Positions 24,701 through 32,298 are shown, counted from the stretch's first letter. The stretch: 46,665 bases of DNA from Isoptericola sp. QY 916 (GCA_026934365.1 JADHZE010000005.1:1-46665), one strand, 5' to 3'. The notes: a model not told the origin generated them from the letters alone. A program made the numbers and translations.

Positions 24701-24751
24701 TCGGAGCCGTCGGCCCCGCTGCGGGCCGTCACCCTGCCCGGCTCGCCGTGA
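21728..24751 (+). CDS. secreted pectate lyase (PL1 type) with four fibronectin type III domains
   Basis: 1,007 residues. Signal peptide 1-33 (cleavage after ASA). The catalytic beta-helix (about 38-395) has the family start 'FPGAEGFGYAATGGRGG', then 'TIAGQTAPGDGVTIKG', 'VVIRNMRFRLG', 'IVDHSSFSWAGDE' and 'HNLYAHNNDRNPK', matching large PL1 pectate lyases that cut polygalacturonate by beta-elimination. Residues about 397-437 carry a Ca-binding, dockerin/EF-like segment ('DADRDGMADDWE', 'NGDDDGDRYTNLEEY'). A beta-rich accessory domain (about 465-630, 'VWVAHDTR', 'PAWLTD') and four FN3 domains (about 638-1007) follow. It has no wall anchor, so it is released. The start has GAGAGG upstream. It sits next to a LacI gene and near an ABC sugar locus. 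Confidence 0.93.
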   Translation: MRARRSAARSAVAAAAGLAAALAVLVPAAPASAGDDALPAFPGAEGFGYAATGGRGGEVYHVTSKELTGPGTFHDALTTAGDVPRTIVFDVAGDVTIPQIVARDKHGITIAGQTAPGDGVTIKGNTVRFVECSDVVIRNMRFRLGSASTDDAMYIEDSQDVIVDHSSFSWAGDEVLSIKSKDYDDPRSKNITVQWSIMSEGRLTHSMGGLVEMNTISMHHNLYAHNNDRNPKTKGVMDFVNNVVYNWGDFPYVAGGESGTKGYGNVVGNYFVAGVNSANPTAAVVRGNENYQVFLDDNRIDSNRDGVLNGRDTGSGMIEAARPAVRVPERFAYPPVHTQSPRRALDLTLDHAGASVARDAVDARVVDEVRHQTGAIIGDESDVGGYPELDEGTPATDADRDGMADDWELARGLDPADPEDRNGDDDGDRYTNLEEYLNELAAPGFPKGYPLTPVEWSGDAFEPPAPEAPEAAPAAPLEGDAIRSAVVTDSSTNGAANAALWSIQQDLQVGDFVAGDRMTGSKAYRFTSVPAEIQGLEWVRSAVESRAATNDDLLSFFLPVDADVWVAHDTRISPRPAWLTDRYEATDLTVADDHGGSWKLFKARFPAGSHVVTGANAGGTVLNYVVAVDPVPGADEPVSTAPADLGAESSGAAGGLGVDLSWTGSAGATAYLVARASSSEPAMRVVGTTADTSFRDADVEAGVPYRYQVTAVGPGGASDASAAVSALVTSGSTTAPAPGDLAVGAARSYSVDLGWSAVDGATAYGVYRAPADGGELELLGHVADPSYTDDTAEPSSSYRYAVTTVSPGGESEPSSAVSAATSGPLDPVVAPGGLQATEVSAAAFALGWEPVPGAETYQVYRRDGGGAFALVGTTTEPAYEDDTIGASVASYDYAVTAVNELGESERSASLTVPLPVPAPPTDLRVGLQGATFTGLVWTSGGGATEYRVLRSKAGGDPQEVGVAKVHTTYDRDLEPGTAYTYRVVAVNAAGTSEPSAPLRAVTLPGSP

Positions 24752-24763
24752 GGCGCCGCCCGG

Positions 24764-24779
24764 GCCGGCGGTGACCGGC
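24764..24779. terminator. weak bidirectional hairpin between convergent genes
   Basis: GCCGG-cggtga-CCGGC fills the 29-base gap between the pectate lyase stop and the leftward glycosidase stop. The stem is only 5 bp and there is no T-run. Confidence 0.35.
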
Positions 24780-24780
24780 G

Positions 24781-26910
24781 TCAGACCGTGGCGGGGAACC
24801 CCTCCAGCTGGACGTCCCAGCCGGCGGGGAACCCCGCCCCGCCGTCGAGGTGGGTGCGCGCCATGAGCGCGACGGCGGCGAGCAGGCCGCCGTTGCCCGG
24901 CAGGTACAGGGGCAGCGAGTCCGTCTGGTGGTTGTGCCCGTTCGGCAGCACGACGTTCTTGCCCGCCGCGTCCATGAGCGCGTCGACGGCCCAGCCGGGC
25001 TCGCCGAGGCGCGTCGCCGTCATCGCCATCATGGGGTAGTCCCAGCCCCAGGTGGACGTCCAGTCCCAGTCGCGCAGCACGTCCAGGTAGGTGGCGCGCA
25101 TGACGTCGGCGTCGATCAGCCCGACGTCGGGGACGATGCCCAGCGCGCCGAGCATCGAGGGGTGGTCGGTCCGGATCGTGTACGGCTCGACGTCGACGCC
25201 GGTGTAGACGCCGTCGCGCACGTGCGGCGCCATCATGCCCTCCGCGACCTCGGCCCACCGCTCCTCGACCGGCAGGCCCAGCCGCTCGCGCCACGCGTTG
25301 GCGGTGCGCAGCGCCCAGCGCCAGTACGCCAGCTCGAACGGCGGGTTCGACAGGCGGGCTCGCTCTGCCGCGTAGCTCTCCTGCGCGGGCACGAGCGGCG
25401 GGCCGAGCGTGAACCCGTCCGTCCCCCTCTGGGCGAAGTCGGCCATGAACTCCGCCGACGCGAAGACGACCTCGGCCTGCTCGCGCAGGAACGCGTCGTC
25501 GCCGGTGACCCGGTGGACGAGCTCGGAGAGGTAGACGACGTGCGGTTGCTGCCACACGAGGTGGACGCCGATGGAGCTCGGCGTTTCGCGCAGCACGGAG
25601 CCGAGCTGCTTGGGCCAGCGAGCCCCGGCGTAGCCCTGGGCGTGCGCGGTGTCCCGGGCCAGCGGCAGGGCGTGCCGGTACCAGCCGAGGCTCGGCTCGA
25701 GGAGCTCGGGGCGCCCCCACATCGGGAAGTGCGCGGCGTGCCACCAATGCATCTCGAGGTGGAACTTGCCGCGCCACGAGTTGCACACCAGCCCGGTCTC
25801 CTGCGGCGGGAGGGACCCTGCGCTGTTCACGGCCGTGACGTACTGCGACAGCACGACGCGCCGCTCGAGCTCCCGGGCGCGCGGGTCGTCGGTCCCCGCG
25901 AGCTGCAGGGCCGCGCCGGACTCCCAGAAGTCCCGCCAGTGCGCGGCCGCGACGCGGTGCACCTCCTGGGCGTCGCCTGCGGCAGCCGCGGTGTCCGCGT
26001 GCCCGGCCCGGGAGGGCAGCAGCACCATGTCGCCCTGCCCGTCGGTGGTGAGCTCGACGGCCACGTCGACGTCGTCGGCCGTGGGCCGCAGGACGACGCG
26101 GTGCGGCGCGACGTGCGTCAGCTCTGCGCCGGCGGCGGCGACGTGCACCCGGTAGGTCGAGTCGTCGAGCCGCCGCTCCACGAGCCACCCGCCGGGCACG
26201 GGCGTCACGGACGTGGAGTGGGCGTCGGGGGAGTCCCAGTCGGCGGCGTTGTGCCAGTCCGACGAGCCGTAGGGGAAGTCGACGGCGATGGCGAGCCCGG
26301 CGGCCCGGGCGGACGCGACGGTGACGCCGATCCGATCGCGGGTCGGGTGGACGGAGGTCCGCACCCGCACCGGCACGCCGCGGTGGGAGAACGCGCTGTC
26401 CACCGTCCCCGACCACAGGTCGAGGACCTGGCGGGTGCCCGTGAGGTCAGCCGGGCGCAGCGCGACGAGGGGCTCGCCGTCGTCCTCGTCCCTGGTGACC
26501 GCGACGAAGCCGATGCGGCCGAGGTCGAGGCGGTGCGGGTTGGCCCGGAACCACCGGGTGGCGTCGTACCCCGGGGTGCCGCGGCGGCTCTCCTCGACGT
26601 ACGGCACGAGCCGGCCGTCGACCTCGTACCGCCGGGTGGTCTCCTCCAGCGCGTACTCCCGCTCGCCCGCGATCGAGTGCCAGGCCCACTGGGTCTGGGT
26701 GCCGAGGAGCGTGCCCGGGTCGTCGCGGTCGGGCTCGTGGCCCCGCTTGTGCACCGGGTACTCGCCGGGCATCGACTGCAGGCCGGTGAGGTCCACGGTG
26801 AAGCCGAGCTCGCCGTTCCCGACGGTCACGGGGCTGCGCGGGTCCAGGGCGGTCTGCACGACGTCGTGCCGGCGCACGAGCGCGCGCCGGTCGATGGGCT
26901 GGGAGTGCAC
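24781..26910 (-). CDS. six-hairpin (alpha/alpha)6 glycosidase, family not assigned
   Basis: 709 residues without signal peptide, so cytoplasmic. An N-terminal beta-sandwich (about 1-290, 'VTVGNGELGFTVDLTGLQ') is followed by an (alpha/alpha)6 barrel with strongly conserved-looking motifs: 'GLVCNSWRGKFHLEMHWWHAAHF' (about 370), 'WPKQLGS', 'WQQPHVVYLSEL', 'WDWTSTWGWDYPMMAMTATRLG' and 'NGHNHQTDSLPLYLPGNGG' (about 660). This layout resembles GH65/GH95-like six-hairpin enzymes, but the motifs do not match either exactly. Glu/Asp in 'HLEMHWW' and 'DWDWT' are candidate catalytic residues. The GTG start has GAAAGGG seven bases upstream. It is third in the leftward ABC operon, so it should process an imported oligosaccharide. 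Confidence 0.82.
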   Translation of the reverse strand: MHSQPIDRRALVRRHDVVQTALDPRSPVTVGNGELGFTVDLTGLQSMPGEYPVHKRGHEPDRDDPGTLLGTQTQWAWHSIAGEREYALEETTRRYEVDGRLVPYVEESRRGTPGYDATRWFRANPHRLDLGRIGFVAVTRDEDDGEPLVALRPADLTGTRQVLDLWSGTVDSAFSHRGVPVRVRTSVHPTRDRIGVTVASARAAGLAIAVDFPYGSSDWHNAADWDSPDAHSTSVTPVPGGWLVERRLDDSTYRVHVAAAGAELTHVAPHRVVLRPTADDVDVAVELTTDGQGDMVLLPSRAGHADTAAAAGDAQEVHRVAAAHWRDFWESGAALQLAGTDDPRARELERRVVLSQYVTAVNSAGSLPPQETGLVCNSWRGKFHLEMHWWHAAHFPMWGRPELLEPSLGWYRHALPLARDTAHAQGYAGARWPKQLGSVLRETPSSIGVHLVWQQPHVVYLSELVHRVTGDDAFLREQAEVVFASAEFMADFAQRGTDGFTLGPPLVPAQESYAAERARLSNPPFELAYWRWALRTANAWRERLGLPVEERWAEVAEGMMAPHVRDGVYTGVDVEPYTIRTDHPSMLGALGIVPDVGLIDADVMRATYLDVLRDWDWTSTWGWDYPMMAMTATRLGEPGWAVDALMDAAGKNVVLPNGHNHQTDSLPLYLPGNGGLLAAVALMARTHLDGGAGFPAGWDVQLEGFPATV

Positions 26911-26922
26911 GGTGGGGCCCTT

Positions 26923-28923
26923 TCAGGCGGGTCGGGAGGCGAGCGGTGCGGGCGCGAGGTCGCGCGCCAGGGTGTCGGCGGCGAGCCGCGCGACGTGGTC
27001 GTCGTCGAGGACGCCGTCGGCGACGAGCACGCGGACGCGCCGGCGCAGGGGCTCGTCGACCGGCGCGGTGGTGCGGCGGTCCCACGCGAGCGCGAGGCCG
27101 ACGCCGGGGTAGCCGGCGGAGCGGACGAACCACGGGTCCGTGTCGTCGTCGTGCGCGGCGACGACGACGAGCGTGGCGGGCCCCGAGGCGAACGTGGCGG
27201 TCCAGGCCAACCACGGAGACGTGGTGCCGTGCACGGCCTGCTCGCCGTCGGCGTCCGCGGTCCGCACATGGACGTCGGTGCAGGGCGCGATGCGCCAGAA
27301 GAAGCCGCCGTAGCCGCCGCCGGCCCGGCCGTTGCTGCCGGGGCCGCCGAGCGGGACCGGGTCGCCGGTGGCGCTGCGGAGCTCGGTCCGCAGGTCGAGC
27401 CACCAGCCGTCGGGGGAGGGGGACGCCTCCCACCGGCGGTGCTCCGTCAGCAGGGCGGCGCCCGCGGGGTCGCACCAGGTCAGCGACTGCTCGGCGATGC
27501 CGCCGCGGCGGGCGTGCCGGTCGAGGCGCACGTGCCCGTGGTCGGCCCGCCAGACGTACTCGCGGTCCTCCGCCGTGAACGTGCGGCCGCCCCAGAGGTT
27601 GGTGCCGCTCACGTCCTGGATCGCCAGGCCGGCGCCGAGGTGCCAGGCGTGGTCGGCCGGCAGGTGGTCGGTCACGACGACGCCGTCGAGGGTGGAGACC
27701 GGGTGCAGGTAGGGCCGCGGGGAGAGGATCGGCGCCACGTCGGCGCCGTGGCGGAGCTCGGCGACCGGCACGCCGCCCACGTCGAGCACGTCGAGGGCGG
27801 GTCGCCTCCGCGCCCACGGCACGCCGAGCTCGGCGAGCGTCGCCTGCGCGACGACCGCCCGCGCGAGGATCGCGTCGACGTCGTGCACGACCGGTCGCCG
27901 GTCGCGGCCCGAGCCCGTCCAGGTCACGGCCTCCGGGGGGATCTGGCGGGGCGCATCGGCCACCCGCACCGCCTCGAGCACGCGCATGAACGCGCCGGAG
28001 TCGGCCAGGGGGCTGAGCAGGTCCGCGCCCGTCGCGCGGTGCACGAGCAGGTCGTCGAGCAGGTGCGCGCGGCCCGCGGTGAGGGTGCGCCGTCCGGCGA
28101 CGCCGTCCACCGTGAGCTCGTCGGTGGTGTAGCTCAGCTCGATCGTGCCGCGGGTGCCGCGCACGCGGATCACCGGGGCCGTCTGCTCCTGCGCGCACAG
28201 CGTCAGGCCGAGCGTCACGGCGACGCCGCTGGCCGTGCGGACGCGGACGACGGACGTGTCGTCGGCGTCGATCGCGTGCGCGTGGTAGAGATCGGCGTCG
28301 ACGTCGAGCACGTCGTCCGCGCGCCGGGCGCCGGCCAGGCGCAGCGCCGTCACGACGGCGTGCGCGAGCGGGTTGGTCGACACGCCGTCCACCACGTCGA
28401 CGCCGTCGAGGACGCGCCTGCCCGCCCACGGGGACCGGTCGTAGTAGCCGACCGTGCGCGACCACGTCCCGACGGCGCCGACGGCCAGCACGTCGCCGAT
28501 CTCGCCGGCGCGGAGCGCGTCCTCGATGATCCCCAGGGCCTCGGACCCCAGGCTCTGGAACCCGACCTGCACGACGCGGCCGGCGTCGCGCGCGGCCCGC
28601 TCGAGCTCGACGTACTGCGCCCACGACGCGACCGGCGGCTTCTCCACGTAGACGTCCGCCCCGGCCGCGATCGCCCGCAGCGCGAGGGGCGCATGGGTGT
28701 GCGGCGGCGTCGAGATCACCACCACGTCGGGCTCGACGCCGGCGTCCAGCAGGTCGGCGAGCGAGTCGAACCAGGGGACGCCGCCGGCGTCGTCCTCGGG
28801 CGGGCGAGGGTCCGCGACGCCGAGCAGCCGGGCCCGGCCGGAGCGCTCGGCGCCCCGCAGGTGCTCCAGGTGGCGGGTCGCGTAGCCGTGGCCGCCGACG
28901 AGGGCGACGCCGGGGGCGGTCAC
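26923..28923 (-). CDS. Gfo/Idh/MocA oxidoreductase fused to DUF6807 (PmoA-like) domain
   Basis: 666 residues. Residues 1-130 form an NAD(P)-binding Rossmann domain ('VALVGGHGYATRHLEHL', 'VVISTPPHTHAPL', and the family EKP at 94-96). Residues 130-370 form the alpha/beta substrate domain ('GIIEDALRAGEIGDVLAVGA', 'VDVVDGVSTNPLAH'). From about 375 a second domain matches DUF6807/PmoA-like beta-sandwich proteins ('YLHPVSTLDGVVVTDHLPADHAWHLG', read in parts, with 'GTNLWGGRTF' and 'GGYGGFFWR'). The first part should oxidise or epimerise a sugar; the DUF6807 part has no proven activity. The GTG start overlaps the stop of the binding-protein gene by four bases, so translation is coupled. Next gene follows by 12 bases. 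Confidence 0.88.
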   Translation of the reverse strand: MTAPGVALVGGHGYATRHLEHLRGAERSGRARLLGVADPRPPEDDAGGVPWFDSLADLLDAGVEPDVVVISTPPHTHAPLALRAIAAGADVYVEKPPVASWAQYVELERAARDAGRVVQVGFQSLGSEALGIIEDALRAGEIGDVLAVGAVGTWSRTVGYYDRSPWAGRRVLDGVDVVDGVSTNPLAHAVVTALRLAGARRADDVLDVDADLYHAHAIDADDTSVVRVRTASGVAVTLGLTLCAQEQTAPVIRVRGTRGTIELSYTTDELTVDGVAGRRTLTAGRAHLLDDLLVHRATGADLLSPLADSGAFMRVLEAVRVADAPRQIPPEAVTWTGSGRDRRPVVHDVDAILARAVVAQATLAELGVPWARRRPALDVLDVGGVPVAELRHGADVAPILSPRPYLHPVSTLDGVVVTDHLPADHAWHLGAGLAIQDVSGTNLWGGRTFTAEDREYVWRADHGHVRLDRHARRGGIAEQSLTWCDPAGAALLTEHRRWEASPSPDGWWLDLRTELRSATGDPVPLGGPGSNGRAGGGYGGFFWRIAPCTDVHVRTADADGEQAVHGTTSPWLAWTATFASGPATLVVVAAHDDDTDPWFVRSAGYPGVGLALAWDRRTTAPVDEPLRRRVRVLVADGVLDDDHVARLAADTLARDLAPAPLASRPA

Positions 28924-30218
28924 TTCAACGAGCCTTCGACCTCGGAGATGAACTGCTCGGCGGCGTCGTCCGGCGTCGTCCGCTCGAAGAGCACGTCCTG
29001 CATCAGCCGGGTGAAGATGTCCCCGGTGCTGCTGGCGCCCTCGGGGGCGGGCATCCGCGCGCCGGCGTCGGACGCGGCGATCTCGTCGATGAGGTCGACC
29101 TCCTTCTGCTGCACGGTGCTGAGGCTCTCGCGCAGGTGGTCGCGCACCTCCGCGTTCGCCGGGACCCCGCGGTCCGTGCCGACCGCGTCGACCACGCGCG
29201 GGTCGTTGATGAGGTAGTCGAGCAGCATCGCCGCGGCCTCGGGGTGCGCGGTCTTCGAGGTGATGGCGTACTCCATCGTGGAGCCGACGCGGTTGCCGAC
29301 CGCCTCGGCCTCGCCGGGGAGGTTCGCCTCGACGACGGAGTCGCCGAGCGCGTCCGCTTTGAAGTTGCTCCACGCGAAGGCGATCCCCTGCTTGCCGGTG
29401 CCGAACAGCGACTGCTCGGGCACGGCCGTCGAGTCCTCCACGAAGATGCTGGCCTCGGGGGTGGCGCCGTTCTTCTGGGCGTCCAACCAGAGCTGGAACC
29501 AGGCGGACACGGTCTCGGGGCTCACGCCCACGGTGCCGTCCTCGGCGAAGATGGCCTCGCCGTGCTGGTGGGCCCAGGCGTCGAGCAGCGAGGAGTTGGC
29601 GAACGGCACGGTGCCGTAGGTGCCCTTCGGGCTCTGGTCGGACAGCTGTTGCGTGATCGCGGCGAAGTCGTCCCACGTCCACGTCGACGTGTCCGGGAGC
29701 TCGACCCCGGCCTCCTCGAAGACGGCCGGGTTGAGGAAGGCCGCCAGCGCGTTGACGCCGGACGGGACGGTGTACTGCGTGCCCTCGATCTCGCCGATCT
29801 TGAGCGTGTCCGCCGGCACCTTGGAGGTGTCGAGGTAGTCGGACACCGTGCCGAGGTCCAGCAGCGCGCCGCGGCCGGCGTACTCGCTCGGGTAGGAGCC
29901 GCCCATCGTGATCAGGTCGGGGGCGTCGCCGCCGGCGACCTGCGTCGCGAGCATGTCCCAGTAGCTGCCGAAGTCGCTGCTCTGCGTCTCGACGGTGATG
30001 TTCGGGTGATCCTCCTCGAACCCCTTGATCGCCTCCTTCGTGATCTGGTTGCGCTCCTCCCCGCCCCACCATGCGAAGGTGATCGTCACCTCCTCGTCGG
30101 GGTCGTAGGGGGCGGCGTCGGCGCCGGGCTGGTCGACGGCGCAGCCCGCGGCGGTCGTCAGCACGACGAGGCCGGCGGTGGCCGTCGCGACGGTCGTCCT
30201 GAAGTTGAGTCTCTGCAT
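28920..30218 (-). CDS. ABC transporter sugar-binding lipoprotein
   Basis: 432 residues, family 1 extracellular solute-binding protein. A lipoprotein signal ends in TAAGC (Cys26). The mature part starts with the typical 'VTITFAWWGGEERNQITKEAIKGFEEDHPNI' region (read in parts) and 'GGDAPDLITMGGSYPSEYAGRG', with family motifs 'AFLNPAVFEEAG' and 'KQGIAFAWSN'. It captures a sugar or oligosaccharide outside the membrane and feeds the two permeases encoded divergently at 30426-32274. GGGAGG precedes the ATG. It is the first gene of a three-gene leftward operon with the oxidoreductase-DUF6807 fusion and the glycosidase. Substrate unknown; the pectin-type neighbour suggests a pectin or hemicellulose fragment. 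Confidence 0.92.
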   Translation of the reverse strand: MQRLNFRTTVATATAGLVVLTTAAGCAVDQPGADAAPYDPDEEVTITFAWWGGEERNQITKEAIKGFEEDHPNITVETQSSDFGSYWDMLATQVAGGDAPDLITMGGSYPSEYAGRGALLDLGTVSDYLDTSKVPADTLKIGEIEGTQYTVPSGVNALAAFLNPAVFEEAGVELPDTSTWTWDDFAAITQQLSDQSPKGTYGTVPFANSSLLDAWAHQHGEAIFAEDGTVGVSPETVSAWFQLWLDAQKNGATPEASIFVEDSTAVPEQSLFGTGKQGIAFAWSNFKADALGDSVVEANLPGEAEAVGNRVGSTMEYAITSKTAHPEAAAMLLDYLINDPRVVDAVGTDRGVPANAEVRDHLRESLSTVQQKEVDLIDEIAASDAGARMPAPEGASSTGDIFTRLMQDVLFERTTPDDAAEQFISEVEGSLK

Positions 30219-30286
30219 GGGGTCGTACCTCCCTGTACGAGCAGCCCGTCCCCTGGAAGGCTCGCGACGGTCGGCGTCGGCGAGCG

Positions 30287-30301
30287 GGAAGGCGCTTCCC
30301 A
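30287..30301. promoter_or_regulatory. LacI-type operator between the divergent ABC operons
   Basis: GGGAAG-GCG-CTTCCC has perfect 6-bp arms. It lies directly downstream of the predicted -10 of the leftward binding-protein promoter, where a repressor would block initiation. It may also overlap a weak rightward -35 (TTCCCA, 30297-30302, with TACTGT at 30320-30325). It resembles LacI-family operators; the regulator is probably the LacI-family protein encoded at 20598, but this is inferred. Confidence 0.65.
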
Positions 30302-30331
30302 GACTACGAAGAGTTCGATACTGTGGTCAAC
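30302..30331 (-). promoter_or_regulatory. promoter of the binding-protein operon
   Basis: On the minus strand TTGACC (30331-30326), 18-base spacer, TAGTCT (30307-30302). The -10 box abuts the operator at 30287-30301. The start codon is about 85 bases downstream. Confidence 0.6.
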
Positions 30332-30390
30332 GGTTACCCCAAAAGTTGCGCGCTGGTGCGCAGCGCTCCGTGGTCGAGGAGGTCCACGCG

Positions 30391-30429
30391 ATGAATCGTT
30401 CCACAGCGCAGACGGGCTCGTCCGGATGA
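30391..30429 (+). CDS. 12-codon leader ORF coupled to the first permease gene
   Basis: The ATG at 30391 has a near-ideal GAGGAGG eight bases upstream and encodes MNRSTAQTGSSG. Its TGA (30427-30429) overlaps the permease ATG (30426-30428) in an ATGA junction. The permease start itself has no ribosome binding site. Translation of the permease therefore probably depends on ribosomes ending the leader. No known peptide is recognised; the role seems to be in the coupling and not in the product. Confidence 0.55.
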   Translation: MNRSTAQTGSSG

Positions 30430-31370
30430 GCGCGATCACCGAGCTCTCGAAGCTGAAGCGAGGCGGTCGCCCCCTGGACCCGCGTGAGCGGAAGGCGGCG
30501 CGACGGGACAACAAGGCGGCCCTGGTCTTCCTGCTCCCGTGGCTCCTGGGGCTGGTGGTCATCACGGCAGGCCCGATGATCGCGTCGTTCTACCTGTCGT
30601 TCACCGACTACAACCTGCTCGAGGACCCGAACTGGGTCGGCCTGGAGAACTACCTCCGGATGCTGACCGACGACCGCCTCCACCAGTCGCTCCGGGTGAC
30701 CCTCACCTACGTCGTCGTGGGAGTGCCCCTCCAGCTCGCCGTGGCGCTCTTCATCGCGGTGGCGCTCAACCGGGGCATGCGCGGGCTGTCCTTCTACCGC
30801 TCGGTCTTCTACCTGCCGTCGCTGCTGGGCGGGTCGGTGGCCATCGCCATCCTGTGGCGCCAGATCTTCGGCACGACCGGCCTGGTCAACCAGGTGCTCG
30901 GCCTCTTCGGCATCGAGGGGATGGGCTGGATCTCCAGCCCGGACACGGCGCTCGGCACGATCATCCTGCTGCACGTGTGGACGTTCGGGTCGCCGATGAT
31001 CATCTTCCTCGCCGGGCTGCGGCAGATCCCGACCATGTACTACGAGGCGGCCGCCGTCGACGGGGCCACCAAGGCCAAGCAGTTCTGGCGCATCACCATG
31101 CCGATGCTCACCCCGATCATCTTCTTCAACATCGTGCTGCAGACGATCGGGGCGTTCCAGTCGTTCACCCAGGCGTTCATCATCTCGGGCGGGATCGGCG
31201 GCCCGTCCGACTCGACGCTCTTCTACACGATGTACCTCTACAACACGGGGTTCAAGGACTTCGAGATGGGCTACGCCTCCGCGATGGCGTGGCTGCTGGT
31301 CCTCATCGTGGGCGCCCTCACCGCCGTCAACTTCATCGCCTCGAAGTATTGGGTCTACTACGATGACTGA
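30426..31370 (+). CDS. ABC sugar transporter permease 1 (MalF type)
   Basis: 314 residues with six membrane helices and a cytoplasmic N-terminus ('ERKAARRDNKAALVFLLPWLLG'). The EAA loop that contacts the ATPase is present ('EAAAVDGATKAKQFWRITMPML'), followed by the ending 'FKDFEMGYASAMAWLLVLIV' typical of carbohydrate permeases. It pairs with the second permease, whose start overlaps this stop by eight bases, and with the divergently encoded binding protein. The ATG at 30426 is the only reasonable start in frame, lacks its own ribosome binding site and overlaps the leader ORF stop. No ATPase gene accompanies the locus. Confidence 0.92.
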   Translation: MSAITELSKLKRGGRPLDPRERKAARRDNKAALVFLLPWLLGLVVITAGPMIASFYLSFTDYNLLEDPNWVGLENYLRMLTDDRLHQSLRVTLTYVVVGVPLQLAVALFIAVALNRGMRGLSFYRSVFYLPSLLGGSVAIAILWRQIFGTTGLVNQVLGLFGIEGMGWISSPDTALGTIILLHVWTFGSPMIIFLAGLRQIPTMYYEAAAVDGATKAKQFWRITMPMLTPIIFFNIVLQTIGAFQSFTQAFIISGGIGGPSDSTLFYTMYLYNTGFKDFEMGYASAMAWLLVLIVGALTAVNFIASKYWVYYDD

Positions 31371-32274
31371 CACCATCCAGCGGGACGTCGAGACGGCCCC
31401 GGCCCCCCAGGAGCCCGCGCCGGTCGCCGCGCGACGTCGGCGCTCCTCCCACCCCGTGCGGAGCGTCCTCAAGCACCTCGTGCTGATCGTCACGGGCGCC
31501 GTGATGATCTACCCGCTGCTGTGGATGGTGGTCTCGTCCCTGCGGCCGGACGACCTCATCTTCAGCCAGCCCGGCCTGTGGCTGAGCGACGTCGACCTGT
31601 CGCACTACCCGGACGGGTGGAACGCGCTCAGCCACCCCTTCGGCCGTTACATGCTCAACTCGGCGGTCGTGGTGCTCGGGTCTGTGCTCGGCACGCTCGT
31701 CTCGTGCTCGATGGCGGCCTACGCGTTCGCGCGGATGCGGTTCTCCGCCAAGACGCTGCTCTTCGCGATCATGCTCATCACGATCATGCTGCCGGGGCAC
31801 GTCACGCTGGTGCCGCAGTACGTGCTGTTCTCCCAGCTCGGCATGGTGAACACGTTCTGGCCGTTGGTCGGGCCGAACATGCTCGCGACCGACTCGTTCT
31901 TCATCTTCCTCATGGTCCAGTTCATCCGGGGGCTGCCCAAGGAGCTGGACGAGGCCGCCCGGATCGACGGCGCCGGCCATGCGCGGATCTTCCTGCGCAT
32001 CATCCTGCCGCTGATGACGCCGGCCCTCGCGACGACGGCGATCTTCACGTTCATCGGCACCTGGAACCAGTTCTTCAGCGCCCTCATCTACCTCACCGAC
32101 ACGGACATGATGACCGTGCCGGTCGCGCTGCGGCTGTTCGTCGACTCGCAGGGGGAGAGCAACTGGGGAGCCATGTTCGCGATGTCCATCGTGTCGCTGC
32201 TGCCCGTGTTCTTCGTGTTCCTCTTCGGTCAGAGGTTCCTGGTCCGCGGCATCGCCACCACGGGCATCAAGTGA
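31363..32274 (+). CDS. ABC sugar transporter permease 2 (MalG type)
   Basis: 303 residues, six membrane helices. N-terminal cytoplasmic tail of about 35 residues, then 'VLIVTGAVMIYPLLWMVVSSLRP', the conserved 'AAYAFARMRF' and 'MLPGHVTLVPQYVLFSQLGMVNT' blocks, the EAA loop 'DEAARIDGAGHARIFLRIILPLM' and the family ending 'FLFGQRFLVRGIATTGIK'. It forms the membrane channel together with permease 1, and its gene starts inside the last codons of that gene. The stop is 24 bases from the convergent MprF-type gene, leaving little space for a terminator. Confidence 0.93.
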   Translation: MTDTIQRDVETAPAPQEPAPVAARRRRSSHPVRSVLKHLVLIVTGAVMIYPLLWMVVSSLRPDDLIFSQPGLWLSDVDLSHYPDGWNALSHPFGRYMLNSAVVVLGSVLGTLVSCSMAAYAFARMRFSAKTLLFAIMLITIMLPGHVTLVPQYVLFSQLGMVNTFWPLVGPNMLATDSFFIFLMVQFIRGLPKELDEAARIDGAGHARIFLRIILPLMTPALATTAIFTFIGTWNQFFSALIYLTDTDMMTVPVALRLFVDSQGESNWGAMFAMSIVSLLPVFFVFLFGQRFLVRGIATTGIK

Positions 32275-32298
32275 CGGGCGACGCCGTGCGCCGCGCGC

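Noticed and set aside
24850-29217. A plus-strand frame of about 1,450 codons opposite the glycosidase and oxidoreductase genes
   Set aside because: Composition is that of an antisense shadow. The minus strand has ribosome binding sites, coupled starts and clear protein families.
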